Shown here: positions 6,655 through 12,695 of the stretch, piece after piece | Position numbering within the stretch: position 1 is the first letter of the stretch | How the letters are laid out: each line of letters begins with the position of its first letter | IMG/VR virus record: IMGVR_UViG_3300037847_003296 | Coordinates: 1-26,745 of that record | DNA length: 26,745 bases | Direction: 5' to 3' (one strand) | DNA from: a virus | Translations under genes and position numbers: made by a program | The notes under the pieces: generated by a model | The model's database searches: none | What the model was told of the DNA's origin: nothing | What the model saw: the letters and a program-made list of their open reading frames with translations, nothing else

Positions 6655-6808
6655 TTTGTACTAAATCACTAAATAAAAACTTATTTCTTAAGTCGCTAAC
6701 AACGATAGAAAATGTTATAAAGTAAATAGTCATATCGAATATCTCACATAAGTGCATGACTGAAAGTAATAATCTACCTTTTAAAGTATCCTTTAAGTTA
6801 AGCTTCAT
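6644..6808 (-). CDS. 54-residue hydrophobic early protein, unknown
   Basis: The frame runs from ATG 6808 to TAA 6644 and begins MKLNLKDTLKGRLLLSVMHL. It has a hydrophobic centre (MTIYFITFSIVVSDL, about residues 26-40) that could span or touch the membrane. It begins just after the stop of the 117-residue gene (6813), with AGGAGG 12 bases upstream, a spacing longer than ideal. It overlaps the next gene by 11 bases. With its neighbour it would make two adjacent small membrane proteins. No family is recognised. Confidence 0.55.
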   Translation of the reverse strand: MKLNLKDTLKGRLLLSVMHLCEIFDMTIYFITFSIVVSDLRNKFLFSDLVQNED

Positions 6809-6812
6809 GTTC

Positions 6813-7166
6813 TTATGCAACCTCCTCTTTTACTTGCTCGTTGTACTTTTTAAGAGTTGCAGTCTTTAAGATATAAAAGGCGTAATGCAAAATAATATCG
6901 TTTAAGCTTGTGGTTTCGTCGTATCGGCAAAGTTCTTTAACTTCCAGTTCTACTTCGTCAAATAATTGAATCTTTGCTCCGTTGTCGTACATATCGAAAC
7001 GAACAAAGTTGACCAACGTCCAAGCCTTGTAGTATTCAAAGTAATAGTTGCAGTTCTCGCATACTTCAATAATTGCATCGTAATAGTCGAATGCATCAAG
7101 ATCATAGTTTAAAGTTACAGACTCAACAAGTGAGTCTATTAGTTCGTCAAATTCGTTTTGGTTCAT
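6813..7166 (-). CDS. 117-residue acidic early protein, unknown
   Basis: A strongly acidic, Tyr-rich protein: MNQNEFDELIDSLVESV, then DLDAFDYYDAIIEVCENC and NYYFEYYKAWTLV. The C-terminus turns basic (TATLKKYNEQVKEEV). The composition (many Asp, Glu and Tyr) is typical of small phage inhibitors, including DNA mimics such as T7 Ocr, which is likewise an early T7 protein of exactly this size (117 residues). I see no sequence similarity to Ocr, so this is only an analogy of size, charge and position. The leader before ATG 7166 is A-rich with no ribosome site. Confidence 0.8.
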   Translation of the reverse strand: MNQNEFDELIDSLVESVTLNYDLDAFDYYDAIIEVCENCNYYFEYYKAWTLVNFVRFDMYDNGAKIQLFDEVELEVKELCRYDETTSLNDIILHYAFYILKTATLKKYNEQVKEEVA

Positions 7167-7196
7167 AATGTTTTTTGGTTTTGGTTTTATTAATAA

Positions 7197-7514
7197 TTAA
7201 GATAATGCCAATCCTACTTTTACAGACTCGCAAGATTTGTCGAAACGAATCAATACTGATGAAAAGTAAGAATCAGAATGATAACCATCCCAGTCGTGAA
7301 GCTCTGGGTCTAAGTTGTTGTATCTAGTCTTAGCCATAAACTCACCTAAGTCATAAACTCTTTTCCTGTAGCGTACAAAAGATGATTCTTCAACTGTATC
7401 GTATGAATCTTTTAATTCGTTTTGCTCTTTTGTTGTGAGGTCATGCCAGTATAAAACTGGTCTATAGTGGTTGTTAGTGATAATTTTCATTCGTAATGTT
7501 TTTTCGTGTTTCAT
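7197..7514 (-). CDS. 105-residue conserved phage protein, unknown function
   Basis: The protein begins MKHEKTLRMKIITNNHYRPV. Its core is VRYRKRVYDLGEFM, then LHDWDGYHSDSYFSSVLIRF, ending VKVGLALS. The combination of V-YDLGEFM and WDG..SDS.FS.V..... is, from memory, shared by many small phage and plasmid proteins without a known role. The start ATG 7514 is firm because AAGGAGA lies at the right distance upstream, one of the few strong ribosome sites in the early region. It is the second gene of the early operon. A link to antirestriction has no support in the sequence. Confidence 0.85.
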   Translation of the reverse strand: MKHEKTLRMKIITNNHYRPVLYWHDLTTKEQNELKDSYDTVEESSFVRYRKRVYDLGEFMAKTRYNNLDPELHDWDGYHSDSYFSSVLIRFDKSCESVKVGLALS

Positions 7515-7527
7515 TTTGTTATTCTCC

Positions 7528-7680
7528 TTATGCGTTGTAATCAGTAGTCACAATTCCCCATCCACTGACTGCTTTCCGTCTACGTTCAATTTCTGCTTTG
7601 GTCACGCTTTGATCTCTGAAGTAGTGTTTAACTATTTTATTGTAATAGTCTAACCGCTTTTGATTTATTGGTTTTTTCAT
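7528..7680 (-). CDS. first gene of early operon, 50-residue basic protein, unknown
   Basis: The frame runs from ATG 7680 to TAA 7528 and begins MKKPINQKRLDYYNKIVKHY. It continues basic and helical (TKAEIERRRKAVSGWG). It is the first gene after the 655-base gene-free region and ends 13 bases before the next start, whose ribosome site lies inside that spacer. The leader directly upstream is a CA-repeat run without a ribosome site. As the first gene downstream of the candidate early promoter it would be among the first expressed. No family is recognised; the charge would suit DNA or RNA binding. Confidence 0.65.
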   Translation of the reverse strand: MKKPINQKRLDYYNKIVKHYFRDQSVTKAEIERRRKAVSGWGIVTTDYNA

Positions 7681-7738
7681 AGTGTGTGTGTGTTTGGTGT
7701 TTTAATAGTTGCGAGCGATTGCTCTAGGTTTTCACAAC

Positions 7739-7767
7739 TCTAAATAGTAATTACAAGCTTGAGTCAA
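7739..7767 (-). promoter_or_regulatory. candidate host sigma70-type early promoter
   Basis: On the minus strand, TTGACT (7762-7767) is followed after 17 bases by TTTAGA (7739-7744), with a very A/T-rich stretch upstream. Transcription would start near 7732 and give a leader of about 50 bases before the first early ATG at 7680. The -35 box matches the consensus at five of six positions and the -10 box only at three, so the call is tentative. The position is right for host-driven early transcription. Confidence 0.35.
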
Positions 7768-7800
7768 CATCTAAAATAAAAAGTTATTCACAATTGCCAA

Positions 7801-7840
7801 TGATTGATAATGATTGCTTTTGATCGTTTATGATCGTTTT
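7801..7840. repeat. four tandem 10-bp phased repeats (TGATYG)
   Basis: Four consecutive 10-base units each begin with TGATTG or TGATCG: TGATTGATAA, TGATTGCTTT, TGATCGTTTA and TGATCGTTTT, at 7801, 7811, 7821 and 7831. The period of exactly 10 bases places the conserved six bases on one face of the helix. The array lies 34 bases upstream of the candidate -35 box in the direction of early transcription, so it could be a binding array for a regulator or for end-processing proteins. Confidence 0.7.
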
Positions 7841-7881
7841 GAGAGTCATGCAATGACGATGAGAGCACAGCCAACAATGAC
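7841..7881. repeat. imperfect direct repeat GAGAG...CAATGACG
   Basis: GAGAG at 7841 and 7861 is followed in each case by CAATGACG (7851-7858 and 7874-7881), giving two imperfect copies of a roughly 20-base unit directly next to the 10-bp array. The first copy also contains the inverted repeat GTCAT-GCA-ATGAC (7845-7857). A further short palindrome, CGAC-A-GTCG, follows at 7883-7891. Confidence 0.5.
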
Positions 7882-7908
7882 GCGACAGTCGATAAAAATA
7901 CAAGTGTA

Positions 7909-7940
7909 AACGCATCAACGCATCATGATCGAATGATACG
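7909..7940. repeat. 8-bp tandem repeats
   Basis: AACGCATC occurs twice in tandem (7909-7916 and 7917-7924). It is followed by the near-duplicate pair ATGATCGA and ATGATACG (7925-7940). The unit length is 8 bases, unlike the 10-base array just upstream. Confidence 0.55.
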
Positions 7941-8095
7941 AACTGACGCAATCTTACCGCTTGATCTGTCGATTTGCGTTGCCAGTCTTAACAACACCAT
8001 AACTACAAACTAAGCTGTTGCATAACCTATTGATAATTAGATGTTTGCGTGCTTTACTCGTGTAAATTAGACATAATCAATCTTGTGCGAACAGC

Positions 8096-8150
8096 GTTGA
8101 TAATCAACAACTTACGATCTAGTTTCTAGTAGGTGTTAACAAAAGCTTTT
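8096..8150. repeat. cluster of short palindromes
   Basis: Four palindromes lie within 55 bases: GTTGAT-A-ATCAAC (8096-8108), CTAG-TTT-CTAG (8119-8129), GTTAAC (8135-8140) and AAAAGCTTTT (8141-8150). Any one could be chance, but the density is notable for a gene-free stretch and would suit binding sites for dimeric proteins or a processing site. Confidence 0.5.
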
Positions 8151-8335
8151 AATGTATTGCACAAATAACCTACCCACAGCAGAAAAACACAAGGGTAGCC
8201 GGGGGGTAAACAACGACCGCGTATATAGCGTAAGCCGCTCAGATTTTTTCAACTAATTTTACAAAAACCGTTGCAGCTAAAGAGTATTCTACGAGCTGTG
8301 CGAGAGAATACGATAGGAAGGAACGTAGTGACTGA

Positions 8336-8560
8336 CTAGAACTGCGGGCTGATAAAGCCGTTATCGTCGTCCTCATCGTCATCTAACACATTCCCTTCAT
8401 CCACTGTAAACAGTATCTCAGCGTCTGTTAGAACCGTTAGTTTAGCAAACTCTAGAGCACCCACAATCGTCTGATCATTCAGGTCGAACTCCTGCTGGTA
8501 ACGTCGTATTAGGTTGTCTAGGTCGAACATAAAGGAGTCCGTTTGATTATTCTGATCCAT
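8336..8560 (-). CDS. 74-residue acidic protein, unknown
   Basis: The protein begins MDQNNQTDSFMFDLDNLIRR and has a helical middle (ALEFAKLTVLTDAEILFTV) and a very acidic tail (DEGNVLDDDEDDDNGF). It follows the packaging genes and is the last gene before the gene-free junction. In T7 this place holds small dispensable genes such as 19.5. From memory, similar short proteins with an L-E-AK helix occur after terminase in marine podoviruses, with no known role. The ATG at 8560 lacks a ribosome site. A TATAAT on the same strand (8571-8576) would start a transcript only a few bases before this ATG, so it may be leaderless. Confidence 0.7.
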   Translation of the reverse strand: MDQNNQTDSFMFDLDNLIRRYQQEFDLNDQTIVGALEFAKLTVLTDAEILFTVDEGNVLDDDEDDDNGFISPQF

Positions 8561-8570
8561 AGTATGTTAC

Positions 8571-8599
8571 ATTATATGTTATTGCTTTAATTTTTACTA
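8571..8599 (-). promoter_or_regulatory. candidate promoter with perfect -10 TATAAT
   Basis: On the minus strand a perfect TATAAT (8571-8576) lies 17 bases after a poor -35 hexamer TAGTAA (8594-8599). The predicted start near 8564 is only about four bases before the ATG at 8560. The surroundings are A/T-rich, so a chance match is quite possible. Confidence 0.3.
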
Positions 8600-8617
8600 G
8601 TCGTTTTTACCTTAATT

Positions 8618-8818
8618 TTATATAACTGATATACAACGACTTACAACTTTAGGCTTTACAACGTTCCCGTATGGGTTGTATAAAGGTATAATGCCTAGCG
8701 GAGCGAGTGTCGTACTAACACACTGTGTCAGTCGTACAACAGTTCTAATAAATATTACTACAACAAATGACGTTAACAACGTAGTAGTTATAAAAAGATA
8801 AATAAAAACGTTAAACAT
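8618..8818 (-). CDS. 66-residue putative membrane protein
   Basis: The frame encodes a strongly hydrophobic N-terminal helix (MFNVFIYLFITTTLLTSFVV, then VIFIRTVVRL), consistent with one membrane span. A short tail containing APLGIIPLYNPYGNVVKPKV follows. It lies between TerL and the 74-residue gene, in the same orientation. There is no ribosome site before ATG 8818, and the start sits on the edge of a 9-bp inverted repeat. No family is recognised. It could be a real small membrane protein or an A/T-rich chance frame; the Pro/Gly-containing tail and its conserved look slightly favour a gene. Confidence 0.4.
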   Translation of the reverse strand: MFNVFIYLFITTTLLTSFVVVIFIRTVVRLTQCVSTTLAPLGIIPLYNPYGNVVKPKVVSRCISVI

Positions 8819-8853
8819 AAAGAAACCTTAAAAACGACGACTACGGTTTCTTT
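8819..8853. terminator. 9-bp perfect inverted repeat, possible terminator after TerL
   Basis: AAAGAAACC (8819-8827) pairs perfectly with GGTTTCTTT (8845-8853) around a 17-base loop. Read on the plus strand it is followed by TTTTAACTTTT; read on the minus strand the second arm itself ends in TTT. The stem is A/T-rich and the loop is long, so termination would be weak. It is the only clear hairpin in the 187 bases downstream of the TerL stop. Confidence 0.35.
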
Positions 8854-9005
8854 TAACTTTTAACAACAGATTTATCGTCGTATTCTTTCTATAGTTTTTA
8901 AGGATAGGTGTATTCATAAATGAATCTATAGATGTAATAAGTCTGTATTTAAACTAACTACTTCATCACAAGTATAACATAGATAGATATATAAAGAGAG
9001 ATTTG
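8854..9005. other. A/T-rich spacer downstream of TerL
   Basis: No gene is seen here. On the minus strand AAAACTATAGAAAGA at about 8889-8903 matches the core of T7-class promoters around the start site (ACTATAG followed by A.AGA after two changed positions), but the upstream recognition bases do not match. It is therefore only a weak candidate for a site used by the phage RNA polymerase. A short run of ATCT/TATA repeats lies at 8979-8995. Confidence 0.3.
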
Positions 9006-10208
9006 TTAACTCCAAAGAAGAGTACCACTACTACGTGATCGTTTATAAAAGCTATCAGTAAACTTTGTTAACTCTTGTTGTAGTAGTTCTTGTTTCCTAC
9101 TGGATATGTTTCTATCAGCATCAGCAGCCATTTGTTCTATCCAGTAAGCAACAGCAATAGCTAACGCATCTAATCTATCATCCTTTAACAGACTACCACG
9201 TTCTCTTGTTATTCGTGATAGTTGATACATAAGTTGATAGGAAGCTTGTTTCTCAGTAGGATAAGCCAAAGCTGAGTTATAGTCGTTATTGATTACTCTA
9301 GGGTCTATGATAAGCTTATGACTGTTAAGCACAGGTTCCAGTGTATCGATTATACGTAGTTCTTTTTGTTTACTGTGACGTACTTCCTCTAGTGTTACCG
9401 GGTACGTAGTACGAAACAAAGGTTTAATCAGTTCAGAAAAGATACCGTCACCAAAGTTACTTTCTACTACGACTTTGTTAACCTTGTTACGTTTAGCTAC
9501 ATCAACCAGTTCTTTTAGTGTTTGTTCTCCGTATCCACCCTTTAGACCACCTGCTTCAGGTACGTACAGATAACCGTTAAGCATCTTTACTACAGCATAA
9601 CCTGTTTCATCAACACCGCGACCAGACGGGTCTATAGACATAACACTACCACTGTACGGTACGTCCTCTCCAATAACCTTACTGGGACGTTTGTATCGGT
9701 CGCCGTTAAAGCCTACGTTAGGAAGCGTCCTGTCAGCTTTCTCAGGGTCACTTGACCACAGTATCTTTTCAGGAGCTGTATCAACGTCTACGTCGTAAAG
9801 GACTAGATCGTTAATCTTCAGAGGGAATCTGTCTTGGTCTGATAGTCGTGGGTTGAGTAAGAACTGAAGGGAATAACCACTACGACCATAAGATAGCTTA
9901 CGTTCGTCTAAGTCCATATCAGTGAACCGTAGTGGTTCTGTAGTCTTACCTATGTTATCCTCAGTGGTGTTATCTGATATAAAGGGTGCTAGAGCGTCTC
10001 CATAGATGTTTGTTACCGTAGAGGGGCATGGGTATTCAGAAGGCATGATAAACGCCTTGTAGCCCCGTTCCTGAAGCTTTTGATAGATACTCTCTTCTGT
10101 TTGGGGAGTACCAAGGAATACGATCTTGGAGGTGTCTAGTGGTTTAATGATAGCGTCTGTTTCCTTTACGGCTTCCGATAGCTTGTCTCTCATGCCCTGT
10201 GTGGCGGA
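9006..10208 (-). pseudogene. terminase large subunit, C-terminal part (T7 gp19-like), out of frame with its N-terminal part
   Basis: This frame holds the rest of the packaging ATPase and its nuclease, about 400 residues from the join at 10208. Visible T7 gp19 blocks are SATQGMRDKLSE, IVFLGTPQTEESIYQKL (the coupling motif), LSYGRSGYSLQFLLNP, then the RNase-H-like nuclease: SIDPSGRGVDETGYAV, VVVESNFGDGIFSEL, LRIIDTLEPV and LLKDDRLDALAIAVAY, with the metal-binding acids. The frame is open further upstream to 10256 only because of overlap with the first part; nothing conserved lies there. The expected block between SVKSL and SATQG is absent (T7 has about 24 residues there, including the Walker B ADD). 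As written the sequence cannot make a working terminase. An assembly or sequencing error and a genuinely defective copy are both possible. Confidence 0.9.
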
Positions 10209-10632
10209 GAGACTTGACGGACGGGGCGTGTGACGCTGGAGCAGGACCAACATCAAAAGACACCTTACTGAACCGTTGGTCTTCCGTTGGTTTTAGTTGG
10301 TGCAGTACTGGTATATCATTAATAAGACGCTGACAAAATGTACTAAATTCATCAGCACGAACCTTACTAGCAGATACAACAAGTATGTTTTTAGATGGGT
10401 CCATCAGCAGTTCCCACACTACATAAGCACTTGTTATCCAAGACTTTCCACAACCACGAAACGCCATGACAATACTACGCTTCGGACCGTGTTGTAGGTG
10501 GTCACATATAGCGTACTGTAGCGGTGTTGGATCAGGCAGGTTTAAGTGCCTCCATACCAAACAGACAAAGTTCTTAAAGTTCTTTAACTGTGGTGGTACG
10601 TTAAGCTCCGGCTGCTTGTTGCTCTTCCTCAT
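10144..10632 (-). pseudogene. terminase large subunit, N-terminal part (T7 gp19-like)
   Basis: This is the start of the packaging motor ATPase. It has the T7-like entry LKNFKNFVCLVWRHLNLP, the Walker A segment AFRGCGKS (residues 57-64 from ATG 10632), VWELLMDPSKNILVVSASK and SFDVGPAPASHAPSVKSL. Homology stops after SVKSL at about 10210. The frame then reads 22 unrelated residues to a stop at 10144, while the conserved protein resumes one base away in another frame. I prefer the ATG at 10632, which overlaps TerS by 32 bases and gives a T7-like N-terminus; an in-frame TTG at 10656 is the alternative. The ATPase and nuclease would normally be one protein of roughly 560-590 residues. Confidence 0.9.
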
Positions 10633-10849
10633 TCTCGGTGAAAGGTAAGGCTTCAAATTCTTTTGCTAGGTCATTAACAGGAGTACCATTACGATTATCA
10701 ACAGTTATGTTGTTATCCTTTAGCCATTTACCCACAGCGTTCATAAGTGCTGGGTTGTACTCCTCCATAGTATTCATGTACTCAACAGCATTCTGGCACA
10801 CCTTTGTGTAACTGTCAGCTAGTTTACATCCTTCTACGTGATCTTTCAT
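10601..10849 (-). CDS. terminase small subunit, T7 gp18-like
   Basis: This 82-residue protein (T7 gp18 has 89) begins MKDHVEGCKLADSYTKVCQN. It has the helical core YNPALMNAVGKWLKDNNITV, which resembles the P-L-NA-GK-L---N pattern of T7-type small terminases, and an acidic, Gln-rich tail. It lies directly before TerL and overlaps it, as small and large subunits do in this group. The small subunit recognises the concatemeric DNA and regulates the large subunit. The start ATG 10849 is seven bases after the stop of the fibre gene. The call rests on position plus this short motif. Confidence 0.8.
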   Translation of the reverse strand: MKDHVEGCKLADSYTKVCQNAVEYMNTMEEYNPALMNAVGKWLKDNNITVDNRNGTPVNDLAKEFEALPFTENEEEQQAAGA

Positions 10850-10856
10850 AAGTTGT

Positions 10857-12548
10857 TTATGTCACAATTGTTACATCGTTAATTCTTGCACCAACATGGT
10901 AAAGGGATACATCGACATACAGATCGTTTCCGTTGGTGAGCGTTGGTGCTGTGTAAAAGGTGACATAATCCTGCCCTGCTTCTTCGACTACTTCAAATCT
11001 TACACCGCGAGTTCCCTGACCATGATACCCGTGAGCATTACCACTTAAGTCTCTTAAATAAAGTGCTTGGGTATCCCCCGCTCTAACAGTATAAACCTCA
11101 TACAACTCACCTATAGTAAGATTCCCTGTTCCGTCTAATGAAATTACTTTTGGTCTTGATGCAGATGGATAGCTGTAATTACTGTCTGTAGCTGTTTCAA
11201 AAACAAAGTTTGGATTCTGACTATAGACTGTCTCTTTGCGTTGATACTTTATTTCGTTCGTAGATGCGTAGTGCCTTATACGAAAAAAGTCGCCCGGTGA
11301 TACGCTTTTAGTGCCTACTGTGTTAGTTGTGCTATCAATTTCTAAGTAAGGCGAATCTACATCGTAATCTGTATCGCTATACTTTAGCCCTACCCTGACA
11401 TTGTCAGAACTCCATTGGAACTGCACATAACCATCTGAATTGCCTTCTATCTTTTGCGATGAAGACGCTCCTGCGTTCCATCCGTTTGTACCGCTTATCT
11501 TTTCAAGACCACCACCGGCATACGCTTGAACTGTTCCTCCACTCACTGTTCCTTGAAAGATTGAGGCCGAACTGAACTCCCGTAGGGTATTCAAGGTGCT
11601 TATTTTAAATCCCGACACGGCAGTTACTGTGGTATACTCAGCGTATCCGGCGGAACCCGAAACAGTCACCGAATTATTATTATCGGTCTGCCCGTTACTT
11701 TTTATGGGAAAGACTCTTATACTATCGTTACTTTCAATTTTGATTATTAAATCAGTCCCCGAAGCGATGTTTTGAGAAAATATTTGTTTGATCGCAACTT
11801 GACTGCCTGAACCCTCTATAATCCCTTTAGCTAACTTAGTTTGATTGAGACTTCCATTTGATACAGTCCAATCGGCAGGAACTTTATCAACTACTTCCCA
11901 ATTTATACCCCTGTGGCTAACCCATACCATGTTATCAGTTGAAATTTGAATATTGGCTTTGCCATTCCCGACATGGTATCTGTGCATTTCATATACTTCA
12001 CCCTCAGTTATTCCGTCTATTGTTTTTAACGCAATGACAAGAGGACGATTTGTAGATGCAAAAACATAGTGGGTGTTATGGTTTCCGTTTGGACTTGTAG
12101 GAAAAGTATAGGAAGTGTTTTCAACATAACTTAATTGCGAAAAGTCTCCGTTAGTAAGTTTTTCCCCACTCAGATTTATCTCCGTAAGATTCGTCCAACT
12201 AACGGCATTGCTAATTCCTTTGATACCTAGAGTTTCTAACGCGGTTACACGGTTTGTCAGAGCGGTCATATCCGACTCCATCGTGGACATCTTCGTGTCC
12301 TTCTCGTTCTTGTCGGATTCTAGTGCAGATACCCTTGTGTCTTTGTCGTTTTTATCAGACTCCAGATTAGCTATTTTAGCATCCTTTACAGCTTTGTCTG
12401 CTTCTAGATCGGCAAGCTTCGTATCCTTTACTGATTTATCAGCTAAGAAGTCTGTTTCTAATTTATCTAAGTCACTAGCAGAACTAACCGCAATCGTCCT
12501 AGATGCAGCTTTAGTAGGATCAATGCGTACTCTCGGAGTCCTAGGCAT
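10857..12548 (-). CDS. tail fibre or spike protein with coiled-coil stalk and repeated beta domain
   Basis: This 563-residue protein has an N-terminal basic segment (MPRTPRVRIDPTKAASRTIA) and then five tandem 14-residue heptad-type repeats (residues 36-105, pattern DKxxKDTxxxxLE), a trimeric coiled-coil stalk by appearance. A long beta-rich region follows. Two similar domains flank it: one around residues 167-222 (NRPLVIALKTIDG, GEVYEMHRYHVG, INWEVVDKV) and one around 464-523 (SRPKVISLDGTG, GELYEVYTVRAG, VRFEVVEEA). Between them lies a lectin-like block from about 355 (GTNGWNAGASSSQ, DGYVQFQW, DFFRIRHY). The duplicated domains suggest host-surface binding. It follows the 47-residue gene as TAAATG. 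It is not the gp17 homologue, which is at 14887-16095, so the particle probably has more than one adhesin. Confidence 0.7.
   Translation of the reverse strand: MPRTPRVRIDPTKAASRTIAVSSASDLDKLETDFLADKSVKDTKLADLEADKAVKDAKIANLESDKNDKDTRVSALESDKNEKDTKMSTMESDMTALTNRVTALETLGIKGISNAVSWTNLTEINLSGEKLTNGDFSQLSYVENTSYTFPTSPNGNHNTHYVFASTNRPLVIALKTIDGITEGEVYEMHRYHVGNGKANIQISTDNMVWVSHRGINWEVVDKVPADWTVSNGSLNQTKLAKGIIEGSGSQVAIKQIFSQNIASGTDLIIKIESNDSIRVFPIKSNGQTDNNNSVTVSGSAGYAEYTTVTAVSGFKISTLNTLREFSSASIFQGTVSGGTVQAYAGGGLEKISGTNGWNAGASSSQKIEGNSDGYVQFQWSSDNVRVGLKYSDTDYDVDSPYLEIDSTTNTVGTKSVSPGDFFRIRHYASTNEIKYQRKETVYSQNPNFVFETATDSNYSYPSASRPKVISLDGTGNLTIGELYEVYTVRAGDTQALYLRDLSGNAHGYHGQGTRGVRFEVVEEAGQDYVTFYTAPTLTNGNDLYVDVSLYHVGARINDVTIVT
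12234..12443 (-). repeat. five 42-base repeats encoding a coiled-coil stalk
   Basis: Five in-frame units of 42 bases encode 14-residue repeats (ADKSVKDTKLADLE, ADKAVKDAKIANLE, SDKNDKDTRVSALE, SDKNEKDTKMSTME, SDMTALTNRVTALE). The repeats diverge at the base level but keep the heptad pattern, so length variation by recombination is plausible. Confidence 0.85.
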
Positions 12549-12692
12549 TTAAGCAGTACCGTCAGAAACAATCTCTGTCCAAGCAGCTCCGTCCCAAACG
12601 ATAATCTTATTAGTGTCCGTCTCAAAGTATGCTTCACCAGCAGCTGGCGAACTAGGACGGGTGGATGATGTGACTGTGTTTAAAGTAGCCAT
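12549..12692 (-). CDS. 47-residue small virion-associated protein (putative)
   Basis: The frame runs from ATG 12692 to TAA 12549 and begins MATLNTVTSSTRPSSPAAGE. It continues with AYFETDTNKIIVWDGAAWTE. The RP..P..G..YFETDTNK...WDG..W pattern is a small beta-hairpin module seen, from memory, inside many phage tail fibres. Here it stands alone as a gene. The ribosome site GGAGGAAG lies about nine bases upstream. It abuts the next gene (TAAATG), so it belongs to the adhesin cassette. A similar motif (GEIYMKAAG, VVYDNGSWRTF) opens the LamG protein upstream. Confidence 0.75.
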   Translation of the reverse strand: MATLNTVTSSTRPSSPAAGEAYFETDTNKIIVWDGAAWTEIVSDGTA

Positions 12693-12695
12693 GTG

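Larger units (their letters stand above)
7681..8335. other. gene-free region at the late/early junction (probable genome-end region)
   Basis: No credible gene lies in these 655 bases on either strand. The region separates the end of the late packaging genes from the first early gene, which is where the left and right ends of a T7-like genome meet in a concatemer or circularised assembly. It holds a candidate host-type promoter (7739-7767), a DnaA-box-like 9-mer (TTATTCACA, 7784-7792), four 10-bp phased repeats (7801-7840), further short direct repeats (7841-7940), a cluster of palindromes (8096-8150), a G-rich run (GGGTAGCCGGGGGG near 8194) and a 7-bp inverted repeat (8284-8290 with 8305-8311). 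A direct terminal repeat is expected somewhere here. I cannot place its ends, because in a circularised assembly it would appear only once. Confidence 0.6.

Noticed and set aside
7681-8335. tRNA, CRISPR array or integrase attachment site in the gene-free region
   Set aside because: No cloverleaf, no regularly spaced repeats of 20 bases or more with spacers, and no integrase gene in the window.
8655-8680. Hairpin TACAA...CCCGTATGGG...TTGTA as a terminator
   Set aside because: It needs a four-base bulge, has no T-run after it and falls inside the 66-residue frame.
8889-8911. T7-type promoter at CTATAG
   Set aside because: CTATAG is its own reverse complement and also occurs inside genes (for example near 7462, 9605, 11221 and 21127). 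The upstream specificity bases do not match and no second copy of a longer consensus was found, so I kept it only as a weak note.
10144-10256. Programmed ribosomal frameshift in the terminase gene
   Set aside because: A frameshift alone would still leave the conserved block with Walker B missing, and there is no slippery heptamer at the join. A deletion explains both facts.
12208-12552. Plus-strand ORF opposite the coiled-coil repeats (114 residues)
   Set aside because: It is the mirror of the repeated coiled-coil codons, low in complexity (Ser, Leu, Val, Phe), with no ribosome site. All supported genes are on the minus strand.
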